DNA from: Thermoplasmata archaeon
GTDB taxonomy: Archaea; Thermoplasmatota; Thermoplasmata; Thermoplasmatales; Thermoplasmataceae
Direction: 5' to 3'
DNA: 10,204 bases
Assembly (NCBI GenBank): GCA_021850505.1
Contig: JAJZLW010000026.1
Coordinates: 1-10,204, forward strand
Shown: positions 1 through 5,762 of the stretch, piece after piece
Numbering within the stretch: the stretch's first letter is position 1
How the letters are laid out: each line of letters starts with the position of its first letter
The notes under the pieces: model-generated
The model's input: the letters and a program-made list of their open reading frames with translations, nothing else
Told to the model about the DNA's origin: nothing
The model's database searches: none
Program-made: the position numbers and the translations under genes

Positions 1-26
1 AATGCTTTTGGCATAACTGGATTGGA

Positions 27-854
27 GTGGATATAGGTTTGGATGTTGAAGCATTTGACGCGCATTTCCATCTAAGACCCGAAGGTAATGTAGTGGATGT
101 TCTGAAAAGATTTTCACGGGCAGGAGGGACCGGAATCAATCTGATATGCCTTCCTGATTATTCAATGGGTCATCAGTCATATTATGAGCAATTATACGAG
201 AGAACAATTAAGTTAGGTGAAATTGCTAGAAATTCAGGGCTCCTGACATATTTAACACTAGGACCATATCCACTTGATTATTTCTTTTGGGCCGAAGCGG
301 GGAAAGACCCTCTCTTTGAAATGATGCGCGGGGTCGAAATAGCCGCTGAGCTATGCAAAGTGGATAGATGCAATGGAATTGGAGAGGTTGGGAGACCGCA
401 CTTTCCTGTGGAGGAAAAAGTGAATGATGTATGTAACCTTGTGCTGATCAGGGCATTTGAAGTCTCTGCAGATCTCAATGTCCCAGTTATTCTGCACACC
501 GAGGATCTTGATTATTCTTCCCTGTGTGATATGGCATCGATGGCGGCCAAGAGCGGTGCAAATTTAAGTAAGATTGTGAAACACCACGCAGATCCTGCAA
601 TGAACAGTGACTGTCCTGAAATGCGGAGATCTGTACTGGCTACTAGACCCAATACGAGACTCTCAATCTCCAAAGGTATCTGGAATTTTATGCTTGAAAG
701 CGATTTTGTAGATGATCCTAGTAAACCTGGAAAGGTTATACCTGAAGATTCTGTTCCAAAGAGGGCTATAATGATAAGAGAGCAGTATGAAAACGCCGAT
801 CTTATAATGGAAAAAATTTTTAAGGAAGTCCCTGAAAAGGTCTTCCTGAAATAA
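27..854 (+). CDS. TatD-like TIM-barrel metal-dependent hydrolase
   Basis: Predicted cytoplasmic metal-dependent hydrolase of the TatD-related amidohydrolase superfamily, in its archaeal branch; the physiological substrate is unknown. Metal-site motifs run in the expected order: DAHFH near the N-terminus (His13, His15), GIGEVG with Glu120, VILHTED with His157, KHHAD with His186/His187, and ESDFVDDP with Asp226 near residues 224-231. The C-terminal stretch with PGKVIPEDSVPKR is typical of the archaeal group, and the protein looks complete at 275 residues. The start is uncertain. GTG at 27 places the DAHFH motif at residue 11, as expected, but the frame stays open to the window edge, so a longer N-terminus cannot be excluded. 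Several family members are annotated as DNases, but nothing here shows nuclease activity. Confidence 0.82.
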   Translation: MDIGLDVEAFDAHFHLRPEGNVVDVLKRFSRAGGTGINLICLPDYSMGHQSYYEQLYERTIKLGEIARNSGLLTYLTLGPYPLDYFFWAEAGKDPLFEMMRGVEIAAELCKVDRCNGIGEVGRPHFPVEEKVNDVCNLVLIRAFEVSADLNVPVILHTEDLDYSSLCDMASMAAKSGANLSKIVKHHADPAMNSDCPEMRRSVLATRPNTRLSISKGIWNFMLESDFVDDPSKPGKVIPEDSVPKRAIMIREQYENADLIMEKIFKEVPEKVFLK

Positions 855-1031
855 CTTTGATTCAAATGAACGTTAACTGATTTTACTACGAATCTGAAAA
901 ATGGTCTCTTAAATTGCGATGTCGATGAAATGTAATCTCTTCAATGGACGAAAAACCTGGCTTAAGTTACGATCCTAACCTTCAGAGTAATTATATACAA
1001 AAATGAGACACCAGGGATTCCTCTTTAGAAG

Positions 1032-1038
1032 TTTTTTT
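1032..1038 (+). terminator. Possible T-run terminator
   Basis: Seven consecutive T residues followed by a pyrimidine-rich stretch. Archaeal RNA polymerase can terminate at T-runs without a hairpin. It lies about 180 bases after the hydrolase stop, so the assignment to that gene is weak. Confidence 0.3.
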
Positions 1039-1244
1039 CCTTTCAAGTTTGCGTTGAATCACCTTTTTGGAATGGGGAATAAGTAATATAACCAAAACAA
1101 GAATGACAAAAAAGGAGTCGACTGGATTCAATGTTATGAAGGTACTCAAATTCTGAAGAAAGAGGTTACCTGACTAATAGAAATCAATTCGTATAACTTT
1201 TAGTTCTCCATTAACAAGGCCTCTGAAATTGCCATTGGCAGTGG

Positions 1245-1270
1245 AACTCGCTCAAGTTGATCTGCGAGTT
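1245..1270 (+). repeat. 7-bp inverted repeat (stem-loop)
   Basis: AACTCGC at 1245-1251 is perfectly complementary to GCGAGTT at 1264-1270, leaving a 12-base loop. It sits about 85 bases ahead of the GINS gene. It could be part of a structured leader or small RNA. A stem of this length can also occur by chance. Confidence 0.35.
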
Positions 1271-1303
1271 GTCAGGCTATGAACCAAAAACATCTAACCT
1301 TTT

Positions 1304-1312
1304 AGGAGGAGG
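1304..1312 (+). promoter_or_regulatory. Orphan Shine-Dalgarno-like sequence ahead of GINS gene
   Basis: AGGAGGAGG matches the anti-Shine-Dalgarno end of archaeal 16S rRNA. It is 42 bases from the ATG at 1355, too far to serve it directly. No ATG or GTG lies at normal spacing. A TTG at 1326 (13 bases away) opens a 10-codon frame whose TGA stop overlaps the GINS ATG (ATGA at 1355-1358). It may therefore serve a leader peptide, or be chance. Confidence 0.35.
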
Positions 1313-1354
1313 ACGTCAGAAAAGATTGATTACTTTACAAACATCACTCATAAG

Positions 1355-1984
1355 ATGACCCTGACTCCAGTTCAAGTTGACAAAATATGCACAGACCTTC
1401 AAACTGCCGTGCGTGTTGAGAAGAGCTCAAAAAAGATAAGAAAAATAGAGTCAGACTTTTACAGGAGTGTTCTTGAGGTTTTAAGGACGCTAAGAATAGA
1501 AACCGATAATGTTGTGGCGACAGACATCGAGAAGTACATGAGCCTGAAATCCCGAATTAAACAGGTTGAGAGTGACTTTACTGTTTTCTTTCAGCTCAGG
1601 TTCAGCAAGTTGATGAAACTTGCACTTCACGAAATTGATCCAGAGGAATGGAGCCAGTTAACTTCGGAGGAAAAGGACTTTCTAAAGGCACAGCAGCGAT
1701 CCTTGAACGAATATCTCACCCGTTTCATGGATACGGGTCATGAAACTCCTGCTGTGAGTGAGGAAAATATTCAGGTTCCTGATTTAGATATAAAAGTCCC
1801 CACTGCAGAAACCCGGGAAGACGATTATATTCTGGTCCGAATTGTGTCCGATCTGCCAACGATTGCACAGCCTGAAGGAGATTTTTATCTTAAGAATAAT
1901 GACATAGTTCACCTGAAGAGAGATTTTGCAAATATGCTGATCTCAAGAAAATGGGCTGAAAAAATGAATATTGTGATAGGTTAA
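1355..1984 (+). CDS. gins51: GINS replication complex subunit, Gins51 type
   Basis: Subunit of the archaeal GINS complex, which joins MCM helicase and the Cdc45/RecJ-like protein in the replicative helicase. The 209 residues follow the Gins51 (Sld5/Psf1-like) A-then-B layout. Residues 1-125 form a helical, highly charged A domain (for example FYRSVLEVLRTLR near 35-47). Residues 126-155 form an acidic, proline-containing linker. The small B domain spans about 156-207, with YILVRIVSDLPTIAQPEGDF, then a DIVHLKRDFANMLISRKWAE stretch. Some Thermoplasmata are known to build GINS from Gins51 alone; whether that holds here cannot be seen. The ATG is the only plausible start, since the upstream frame has no ATG, GTG or TTG nearby. 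RNase P RNA follows on the same strand. The assignment rests on domain layout, because GINS sequences diverge strongly. Confidence 0.8.
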   Translation: MTLTPVQVDKICTDLQTAVRVEKSSKKIRKIESDFYRSVLEVLRTLRIETDNVVATDIEKYMSLKSRIKQVESDFTVFFQLRFSKLMKLALHEIDPEEWSQLTSEEKDFLKAQQRSLNEYLTRFMDTGHETPAVSEENIQVPDLDIKVPTAETREDDYILVRIVSDLPTIAQPEGDFYLKNNDIVHLKRDFANMLISRKWAEKMNIVIG

Positions 1985-2002
1985 ACAGCACTCTTGACGG
2001 AT

Positions 2003-2009
2003 TTTATAC
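2003..2009 (+). promoter_or_regulatory. Possible TATA box for RNase P RNA
   Basis: TTTATAC matches the box found ahead of the mutase operon (3607-3613). It is about 60 bases before the predicted 5' end of the RNA, so it would imply a processed leader. A weaker alternative, GTTATTAG at 2033-2040, has better spacing for direct initiation near 2064. Confidence 0.3.
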
Positions 2010-2063
2010 TTTCACTCATGTTTTCAGGAAGAGTTATTAGACTTCAGGCATTTATGAAACGAA

Positions 2064-2381
2064 TGTAAAAGCCCGAGGGCAACTCACGCTCGAAAGAGTG
2101 AGGAAAGTCCTCTCTCCACGGTAAAGTCCAGCATGCGCAAGCAAGCAGCCTGAGAGGGCTGGTAAAGGTAAAAGAAAAAAACGGTTTCCGATAAAGGATG
2201 ATTTGAAAAGATGACGTTTCCGGAAGTGCCGATGGAAAACCTTCCTGGACGGAGAAAGTCTAAACAGGTCCAGTGAAATTACCGCGAGGACCGGGTAAGA
2301 CGCAGATCTTTGCGATCAAAAGTCGAATGTTGCCAGCCGTGTTTACGGTGAACAGAAAGAGGCTTACTCCGGGCATTTACA
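2064..2381 (+). ncRNA. rnpB: RNase P RNA (archaeal)
   Basis: Catalytic RNA of ribonuclease P, which trims tRNA 5' leaders. The hallmark conserved blocks are present and correctly ordered: GAGGAAAGTCC (2099-2110 region, CR I) near the 5' end and ACAGAAAGAGGCTTA (2352-2366, CR V) near the 3' end; these pair to form P4. P1 closes the molecule: GCCCG at 2071-2075 pairs with CGGGC at 2370-2374. Beyond one A-A mismatch, TGTAAA (2064-2069) pairs with TTTACA (2376-2381), which sets the ends used here. P3 is a hairpin with CTCAC/GTGAG arms and a GAAA loop (about 2083-2102). An apparent 71-codon frame at 2273-2488 overlaps this RNA and is spurious. End positions are from pairing and may be off by several bases. 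Confidence 0.93.
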
Positions 2382-2413
2382 GTCCATTGAACAGCCATTT
2401 CGACTTGGAAGTA

Positions 2414-2419
2414 TTTTTT
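2414..2419 (+). terminator. T-run after RNase P RNA
   Basis: A T6 run about 33 bases beyond the P1 helix, in a pyrimidine-rich context and with no preceding hairpin needed in archaea. It is a plausible termination site for the RNA transcript. Confidence 0.4.
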
Positions 2420-2511
2420 ACTTGCATACTGATGTCAGTTCTATCCACTCTTCCTGTTGCCGTCTTCTCAGATAATTTTGTACCTTGAGCAATATTTGAT
2501 CGGAAAATACA

Positions 2512-2517
2512 TTTATC
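2512..2517 (+). promoter_or_regulatory. TATA box for the zinc-protein/glycosyltransferase pair
   Basis: TTTATC in an AT-rich stretch, preceded by a purine-rich GGAAAA (BRE-like), starts 25 bases before the ATG at 2537. This spacing predicts a leaderless or nearly leaderless transcript. It favours the ATG over the in-frame TTG at 2522, which would lie upstream of the likely transcript start. Confidence 0.55.
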
Positions 2518-2536
2518 TATTTTGATTCATAGGACA

Positions 2537-2728
2537 ATGGTAGAGAAAATTTGTGCTGTTCCAAATTGTGGCAAGGAAAGCTTTCAAACTGTCCCTGGAG
2601 ATCTGGCTCACAAAGCGTTCCCATCTATTGAGGCGAAGGGTAAGGTACATCTCTGCAAGGATCATTATAGGGAATATAAAAAAGCCACGAAGAAGGAAAG
2701 AGAACTGAAAAGAATGGACTGGGTATAG
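2537..2728 (+). CDS. Small conserved zinc-binding-type protein
   Basis: A 63-residue basic protein of unknown function. Cys6 and Cys11 (C-X4-C) plus Cys40 and His43 (LCKDHY) form a likely treble-clef or zinc-ribbon-like metal site. The C-terminus, from residue 44, is a lysine-rich, probably helical tail (YKKATKKERELKRMDW) that could contact nucleic acid. ATG 2537 was chosen over TTG 2522 because of the TATA-box spacing and because the shorter form starts right at the conserved-looking VEKICAV segment. No Shine-Dalgarno is visible. The glycosyltransferase starts 5 bases after its stop, so the two are probably co-transcribed. I recall similar short Cys/His proteins in other euryarchaea but know no assigned role; RNA or ribosome binding is only a guess. 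Confidence 0.7.
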   Translation: MVEKICAVPNCGKESFQTVPGDLAHKAFPSIEAKGKVHLCKDHYREYKKATKKERELKRMDWV

Positions 2729-2733
2729 AATAA

Positions 2734-3582
2734 ATGACTGATCCTGGTGGTATTTCTATTGTAGTTACAACTTTAAACATGGGGGATTACATGGCAGACT
2801 TACTGGATAGTCTGGTGGGTCAGGAACAGCCATTTGAGATTATAATCGTCGATTCCCTCAGTACAGACAATACCGCAGATATCATTCTTGGTTACTCATC
2901 GAGATTTCCGTTTATAAAACTTATCCAGAAGAAGTGCAGCAGGGGCGAAGGGCGCAATATTGGAGTCAGGGAGGCTCAGTATGATCACATCCTATTCACT
3001 GATGGAGACGCGATAGCAAACGCATTCTGGATATCTAAAATGAGGAAAATGTTTGAAAATGGTGCCAGGGTTGTCGCAGGTAGAACTATTCAGATGGGAT
3101 ATCAGCCATTTGAGAAACTCGGAAGGGTCGAACTTTTTTTTGATGATTTCGATGTTACTTATCCTTCTGTGAATCTTGGATTTGACAGAAATCTGTTTCT
3201 TGAAATAGGCGGGTTCGATCCAGTCTTTGTAACAGCCGAAGACATCGATCTCAATATACGGGCAGTTATGAAAGGATCGAGGATAGACTTCTGTGAGGAT
3301 TGCCTTATATATCACAGAGCAAGAAGCACAGTTGTTGACTTTATTGAGCAAGCATTCTGGAATGGTTTCGGAAGGAAGCAACTCACGCTTAAACATGAAC
3401 ATGTTTGGAGTCATTTCAAGGCGACTGAAATTTTTACACCGCAGGTCATAAGTTTCTGGTATATCATACGGGGGGTAACTGCACTGATCGGTTATCTTAC
3501 CTGTAAGTTGTTTGGCGAGGAATTCCTGAAAAACAAGATGAAATATTCTGGTGATCAGAATATCTCTCCTGCAGAAAGATAA
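2734..3582 (+). CDS. Family 2 glycosyltransferase (GT-A fold)
   Basis: Transfers a sugar from a nucleotide-sugar donor to an unknown acceptor, probably at the inner face of the membrane. The N-terminal strand ISIVVTTLNMGDYM (7-20), the nucleotide-binding IIVDSLSTDN (Asp40, Asp45; about 37-46) and the metal-binding TDGD (89-92) are typical of GT2. An acceptor-side AEDIDLN (168-174) supplies the likely catalytic Asp/Glu, followed by YHRARS (193-198). A hydrophobic stretch near 236-260 (ISFWYIIRGVTALIGYL) may anchor the C-terminus to the membrane. At 282 residues the single catalytic domain is complete. There is no sugar-pathway gene beside it, so the product (S-layer or protein N-glycan, glycolipid, lipoglycan) cannot be inferred from context. 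It lies 5 bases after the small zinc protein gene. Confidence 0.88.
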   Translation: MTDPGGISIVVTTLNMGDYMADLLDSLVGQEQPFEIIIVDSLSTDNTADIILGYSSRFPFIKLIQKKCSRGEGRNIGVREAQYDHILFTDGDAIANAFWISKMRKMFENGARVVAGRTIQMGYQPFEKLGRVELFFDDFDVTYPSVNLGFDRNLFLEIGGFDPVFVTAEDIDLNIRAVMKGSRIDFCEDCLIYHRARSTVVDFIEQAFWNGFGRKQLTLKHEHVWSHFKATEIFTPQVISFWYIIRGVTALIGYLTCKLFGEEFLKNKMKYSGDQNISPAER

Positions 3583-3606
3583 GGACAAAGTCAAAAGGTA
3601 TTAATT

Positions 3607-3613
3607 TTTATAC
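3607..3613 (+). promoter_or_regulatory. TATA box of the B12-dependent mutase operon
   Basis: TTTATAC lies 22 bases ahead of the ATG at 3629, in the 46-base gap after the glycosyltransferase. The spacing suggests a transcript with almost no 5' leader, and there is no good Shine-Dalgarno before 3629. No cobalamin riboswitch is possible in so short a space. Confidence 0.6.
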
Positions 3614-3628
3614 TTACTATGGGTTGCT

Positions 3629-5338
3629 ATGAAGGAAAATGAATCGTACTGGGAAGATAAACTAAAAAAAATAGAATCCAGATCGAATCATGATAACCCG
3701 GGATATAAAAAATGGAGGAGAGAGGTAGCGGACAAATGGAATCCTTCTGCGGTCAATGATGATGCTTTTGTAAATTCGTCCTACATGAAAATTAAGGATG
3801 TTTACACTGATGAGGATGTTCCCGATCTAAAGAACAGGCTCGGTTTTCCAGGGGCTTACCCGTTCACCAGAGGCATTTATCCTGATATGTACAGAGGTCG
3901 AAAATGGACAATGAGGATGTTTTCCGGATTCGGCACACCGGAGGATACCAACCGGAGGCTGAAATATCTAATCCAGCATGGGGAATCCGGACTTAGCATA
4001 GCATTTGACATGCCCACACTTTACGGTTATGATTGCGTAAACGAAAGAGCAAAAGGGGAGATTGGAAAGTGCGGTGTGAATGTTTCAACCCTCAGGGATA
4101 TGGAGGTAATATTCAGCGGTATTGATCTCTCGAAGGTCAGCACATCTATGACAATAAACGCACCTGCTATAGTTCTACTTGCCATGTATATTGCAGTCGC
4201 CAAGAAACAGGGTGTGCCAGTTGAGAAGATCTCTGGAACTGTACAGGCAGACATACTGAAGGAATATATAGCACAGAAGGAGTGGATTTTCCCTCCAGAG
4301 GCTCATTTGAGAATGATACGGGACATGATGAAATACTGCACCGAATACGCTCCTAAGTGGAATTACATAAGCATATCAGGTTATCATATAAGAGAGGCCG
4401 GTTCCAGCGCTGCGCAGGAACTTGCTTTTACCCTGGCAGATGGTTTTCATTATATTGAGATGGGCATTAAAGAAGGTCTGGACGTTGACGATTTCGCACC
4501 AAGACTATCGTTTTTCTTTAACTCCTCAATTAACTTTTTTGAAGAGATAGCTAAGATGAGGGCGGCAAGGAGGATATGGGCAACTGTACTCAAAGAGAAG
4601 TATGGTGCAAGAAAGGATCGGAGCCTGCTGATGAGGTTTCATTCACAGACATCAGGATATTCGCTTACCTGGCAGCAGCCCCTAAACAATGCCGTGAGGA
4701 CGACAATTGAGGCAATGGCTGCAGTTCTTGGAGGGACGCAGAGCCTTCACACCAACTCATATGACGAGGCCTGGGCTCTCCCCTCTGAAGGGGCAGTGAA
4801 GCTTGCATTGAGAACGCAGCAGATAATAGCTGAAGAATCAGGCATTGCAGATACCGTGGATCCACTTGGTGGCTCTTATTACGTGGAATATCTGACCGAT
4901 GAGATGGAGAGGATCGCGTATAAATATTTTGACGAAATAGATAGAATGGGTGGAATCCTGAATGCAATTAAATCCGGTTATATTCAGAAGGAAATAGCAA
5001 ACACGTCTTACCGCAGGCAGATCAGGATAGAACAGGGCAAGGAAATAATGGTCGGAGTCAATAAATACGTCGAGGATGAGGGGCAGCCGATAAAAATACT
5101 TAAGATAAGCAGAAAGGCTGAGACCTCTCAGAAAGACAGGTACCGGAAAGTCATGGAGACAAGAAACGTAGATGCGGTTAACAGGAGCCTTTCTGAACTT
5201 GAAGACGCGATGAAAAATGAATCAGAAAATCTGATGCCTTACATAATCAGATGTGTGGAAGAATATGCTACGTTAGAGGAGATATCAAATGTTGGGAGGA
5301 AGGTATTTGGCGGATGGAAAGAGCCAGTTATTGTTTAA
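3629..5338 (+). CDS. B12-dependent acyl-CoA mutase large subunit (methylmalonyl-CoA mutase family; isobutyryl-CoA mutase-type active site)
   Basis: Catalytic TIM-barrel chain of an adenosylcobalamin-dependent acyl-CoA mutase. At 569 residues it lacks the B12-binding domain, which the next gene supplies. Family motifs: YPFTRGIYPDMYRGR (77-91), FDMPT (126-130), SGYHIREAG with His253 matching the family's catalytic His, HSQTSGYSLT (338-347), LGGTQSLHTNSYDEA (367-381) and DPLGGSYYVE (411-420). By similarity it would be called methylmalonyl-CoA mutase. Yet the position of Tyr89 in the Propionibacterium enzyme (RQYAGF) is Phe98 here (RMFSGF), and that of Arg207 is Gln216 (EYIAQKEW). Phe plus Gln is the isobutyryl-CoA mutase pair. 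Ala125, where 2-hydroxyisobutyryl-CoA mutase has Asp, argues against that enzyme. Isobutyryl-CoA/n-butyryl-CoA is therefore the likely substrate pair; this is inferred, not shown. First gene of a three-gene operon. Confidence 0.93.
   Translation: MKENESYWEDKLKKIESRSNHDNPGYKKWRREVADKWNPSAVNDDAFVNSSYMKIKDVYTDEDVPDLKNRLGFPGAYPFTRGIYPDMYRGRKWTMRMFSGFGTPEDTNRRLKYLIQHGESGLSIAFDMPTLYGYDCVNERAKGEIGKCGVNVSTLRDMEVIFSGIDLSKVSTSMTINAPAIVLLAMYIAVAKKQGVPVEKISGTVQADILKEYIAQKEWIFPPEAHLRMIRDMMKYCTEYAPKWNYISISGYHIREAGSSAAQELAFTLADGFHYIEMGIKEGLDVDDFAPRLSFFFNSSINFFEEIAKMRAARRIWATVLKEKYGARKDRSLLMRFHSQTSGYSLTWQQPLNNAVRTTIEAMAAVLGGTQSLHTNSYDEAWALPSEGAVKLALRTQQIIAEESGIADTVDPLGGSYYVEYLTDEMERIAYKYFDEIDRMGGILNAIKSGYIQKEIANTSYRRQIRIEQGKEIMVGVNKYVEDEGQPIKILKISRKAETSQKDRYRKVMETRNVDAVNRSLSELEDAMKNESENLMPYIIRCVEEYATLEEISNVGRKVFGGWKEPVIV
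5275..5281 (+). promoter_or_regulatory. Ribosome binding site deciding the small-subunit start
   Basis: AGAGGAG ends 7 bases before the ATG at 5289, inside the large-subunit gene, and supports that start. A second, stronger purine tract, GGGAGG at 5294-5299, lies 7 bases before an in-frame TTG at 5307, so a form 6 residues shorter is also possible. Confidence 0.55.
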
Positions 5339-5762
5339 GAATAAACCGATAAAGGTATTGCTTGCCAAACCTGGCATAGACGGTCACGATCGGGGTATGT
5401 TTGTACTGGCAAAGGCATTCAGGGATGCTGGAATGGATGTTCTCTATGCAGGACTGCTTCCAACCCCGGAGGAGGTTGTTGATACTGCGGTTAACGAGGA
5501 TGTTGACGTAATTGCATTGAGCCTGCTGAATGGTGCTCACCTTACAGTTTTTAAGAAGGTTATGGATCTGATGAGGAATAGGAATATAGATGACATCGCC
5601 GTCGTAGGTGGCGGTACGATCCCAACAGCGGATCGCGCAAAGCTTGAAAAGATCGGTGTAACAGGAAATTACGGTCCGGGGACCCCACTTAAAACAATCA
5701 TTGAACATATCACGGAAAGGGCGATAGAAGCCAGGAAGAAAAAAATAGGGATAAGTGAATAG
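5289..5762 (+). CDS. B12-binding small subunit of the acyl-CoA mutase
   Basis: Binds adenosylcobalamin base-off/His-on and docks it on the large chain. The B12-binding signature is intact: D-x-H-x-x-G at 31-36 (Asp31, His33, Gly36), with His33 the cobalt ligand. S-x-L is at 78-80 (SLLNGAH), the glycine run VVGGGTIP at 105-112, and the closing NYGPGTP at 127-133, where bacterial enzymes usually read IFGPGT or similar. The 157 residues form a Rossmann-like domain with a charged C-terminal tail. The gene overlaps the large-subunit gene by 50 bases, implying translational coupling and a fixed subunit ratio. Its TAG stop is followed directly and in frame by the TTG start of the G-protein gene. The start is either ATG 5289 or TTG 5307; each has a ribosome binding site at good spacing. 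Confidence 0.92.
   Translation: MLGGRYLADGKSQLLFKNKPIKVLLAKPGIDGHDRGMFVLAKAFRDAGMDVLYAGLLPTPEEVVDTAVNEDVDVIALSLLNGAHLTVFKKVMDLMRNRNIDDIAVVGGGTIPTADRAKLEKIGVTGNYGPGTPLKTIIEHITERAIEARKKKIGISE

Larger units (their letters stand above)
855..1354. other. About 500-base region without a convincing gene
   Basis: No long open frame with protein-like composition was found on either strand, and no tRNA-like fold or clear C/D-box pair. What can be seen is a T7 run (1032-1038) that may end transcription of the hydrolase gene, a 7-bp inverted repeat (1245-1270), and a purine-rich Shine-Dalgarno-like sequence (1304-1312) 42 bases before the GINS start codon. Short reverse-strand open stretches exist but are broken by stops and resemble no family I recognise. 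The region could hold an unannotated small RNA, a long 5' leader or decayed sequence. Confidence 0.6.

Noticed and set aside
920..970. Possible C/D-box small RNA (TCGATGA near 921-927)
   Set aside because: The C box is imperfect and no CTGA D box or C'/D' pair lies at suitable spacing.
1200..1290. Reverse-strand stretch reading ADQLERVPLPMAISEALL as a possible pseudogene fragment
   Set aside because: Only about 20 codons between stops, with no continuation in other frames and no family recognised.
2273..2488. 71-codon forward open frame
   Set aside because: It overlaps the 3' half of the RNase P RNA, including the invariant CR V block, and has no promoter or ribosome binding site of its own.
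2992..3594. 200-codon reverse-strand frame
   Set aside because: Antisense to the glycosyltransferase, whose motifs are all intact; the reverse translation is rich in Cys, Ser and Ile without family features.
3540..3628. Cobalamin riboswitch ahead of the B12-dependent operon
   Set aside because: The gap is only 46 bases, with a TATA box 22 bases from the start codon; there is no room for the fold and no B12-box sequence.
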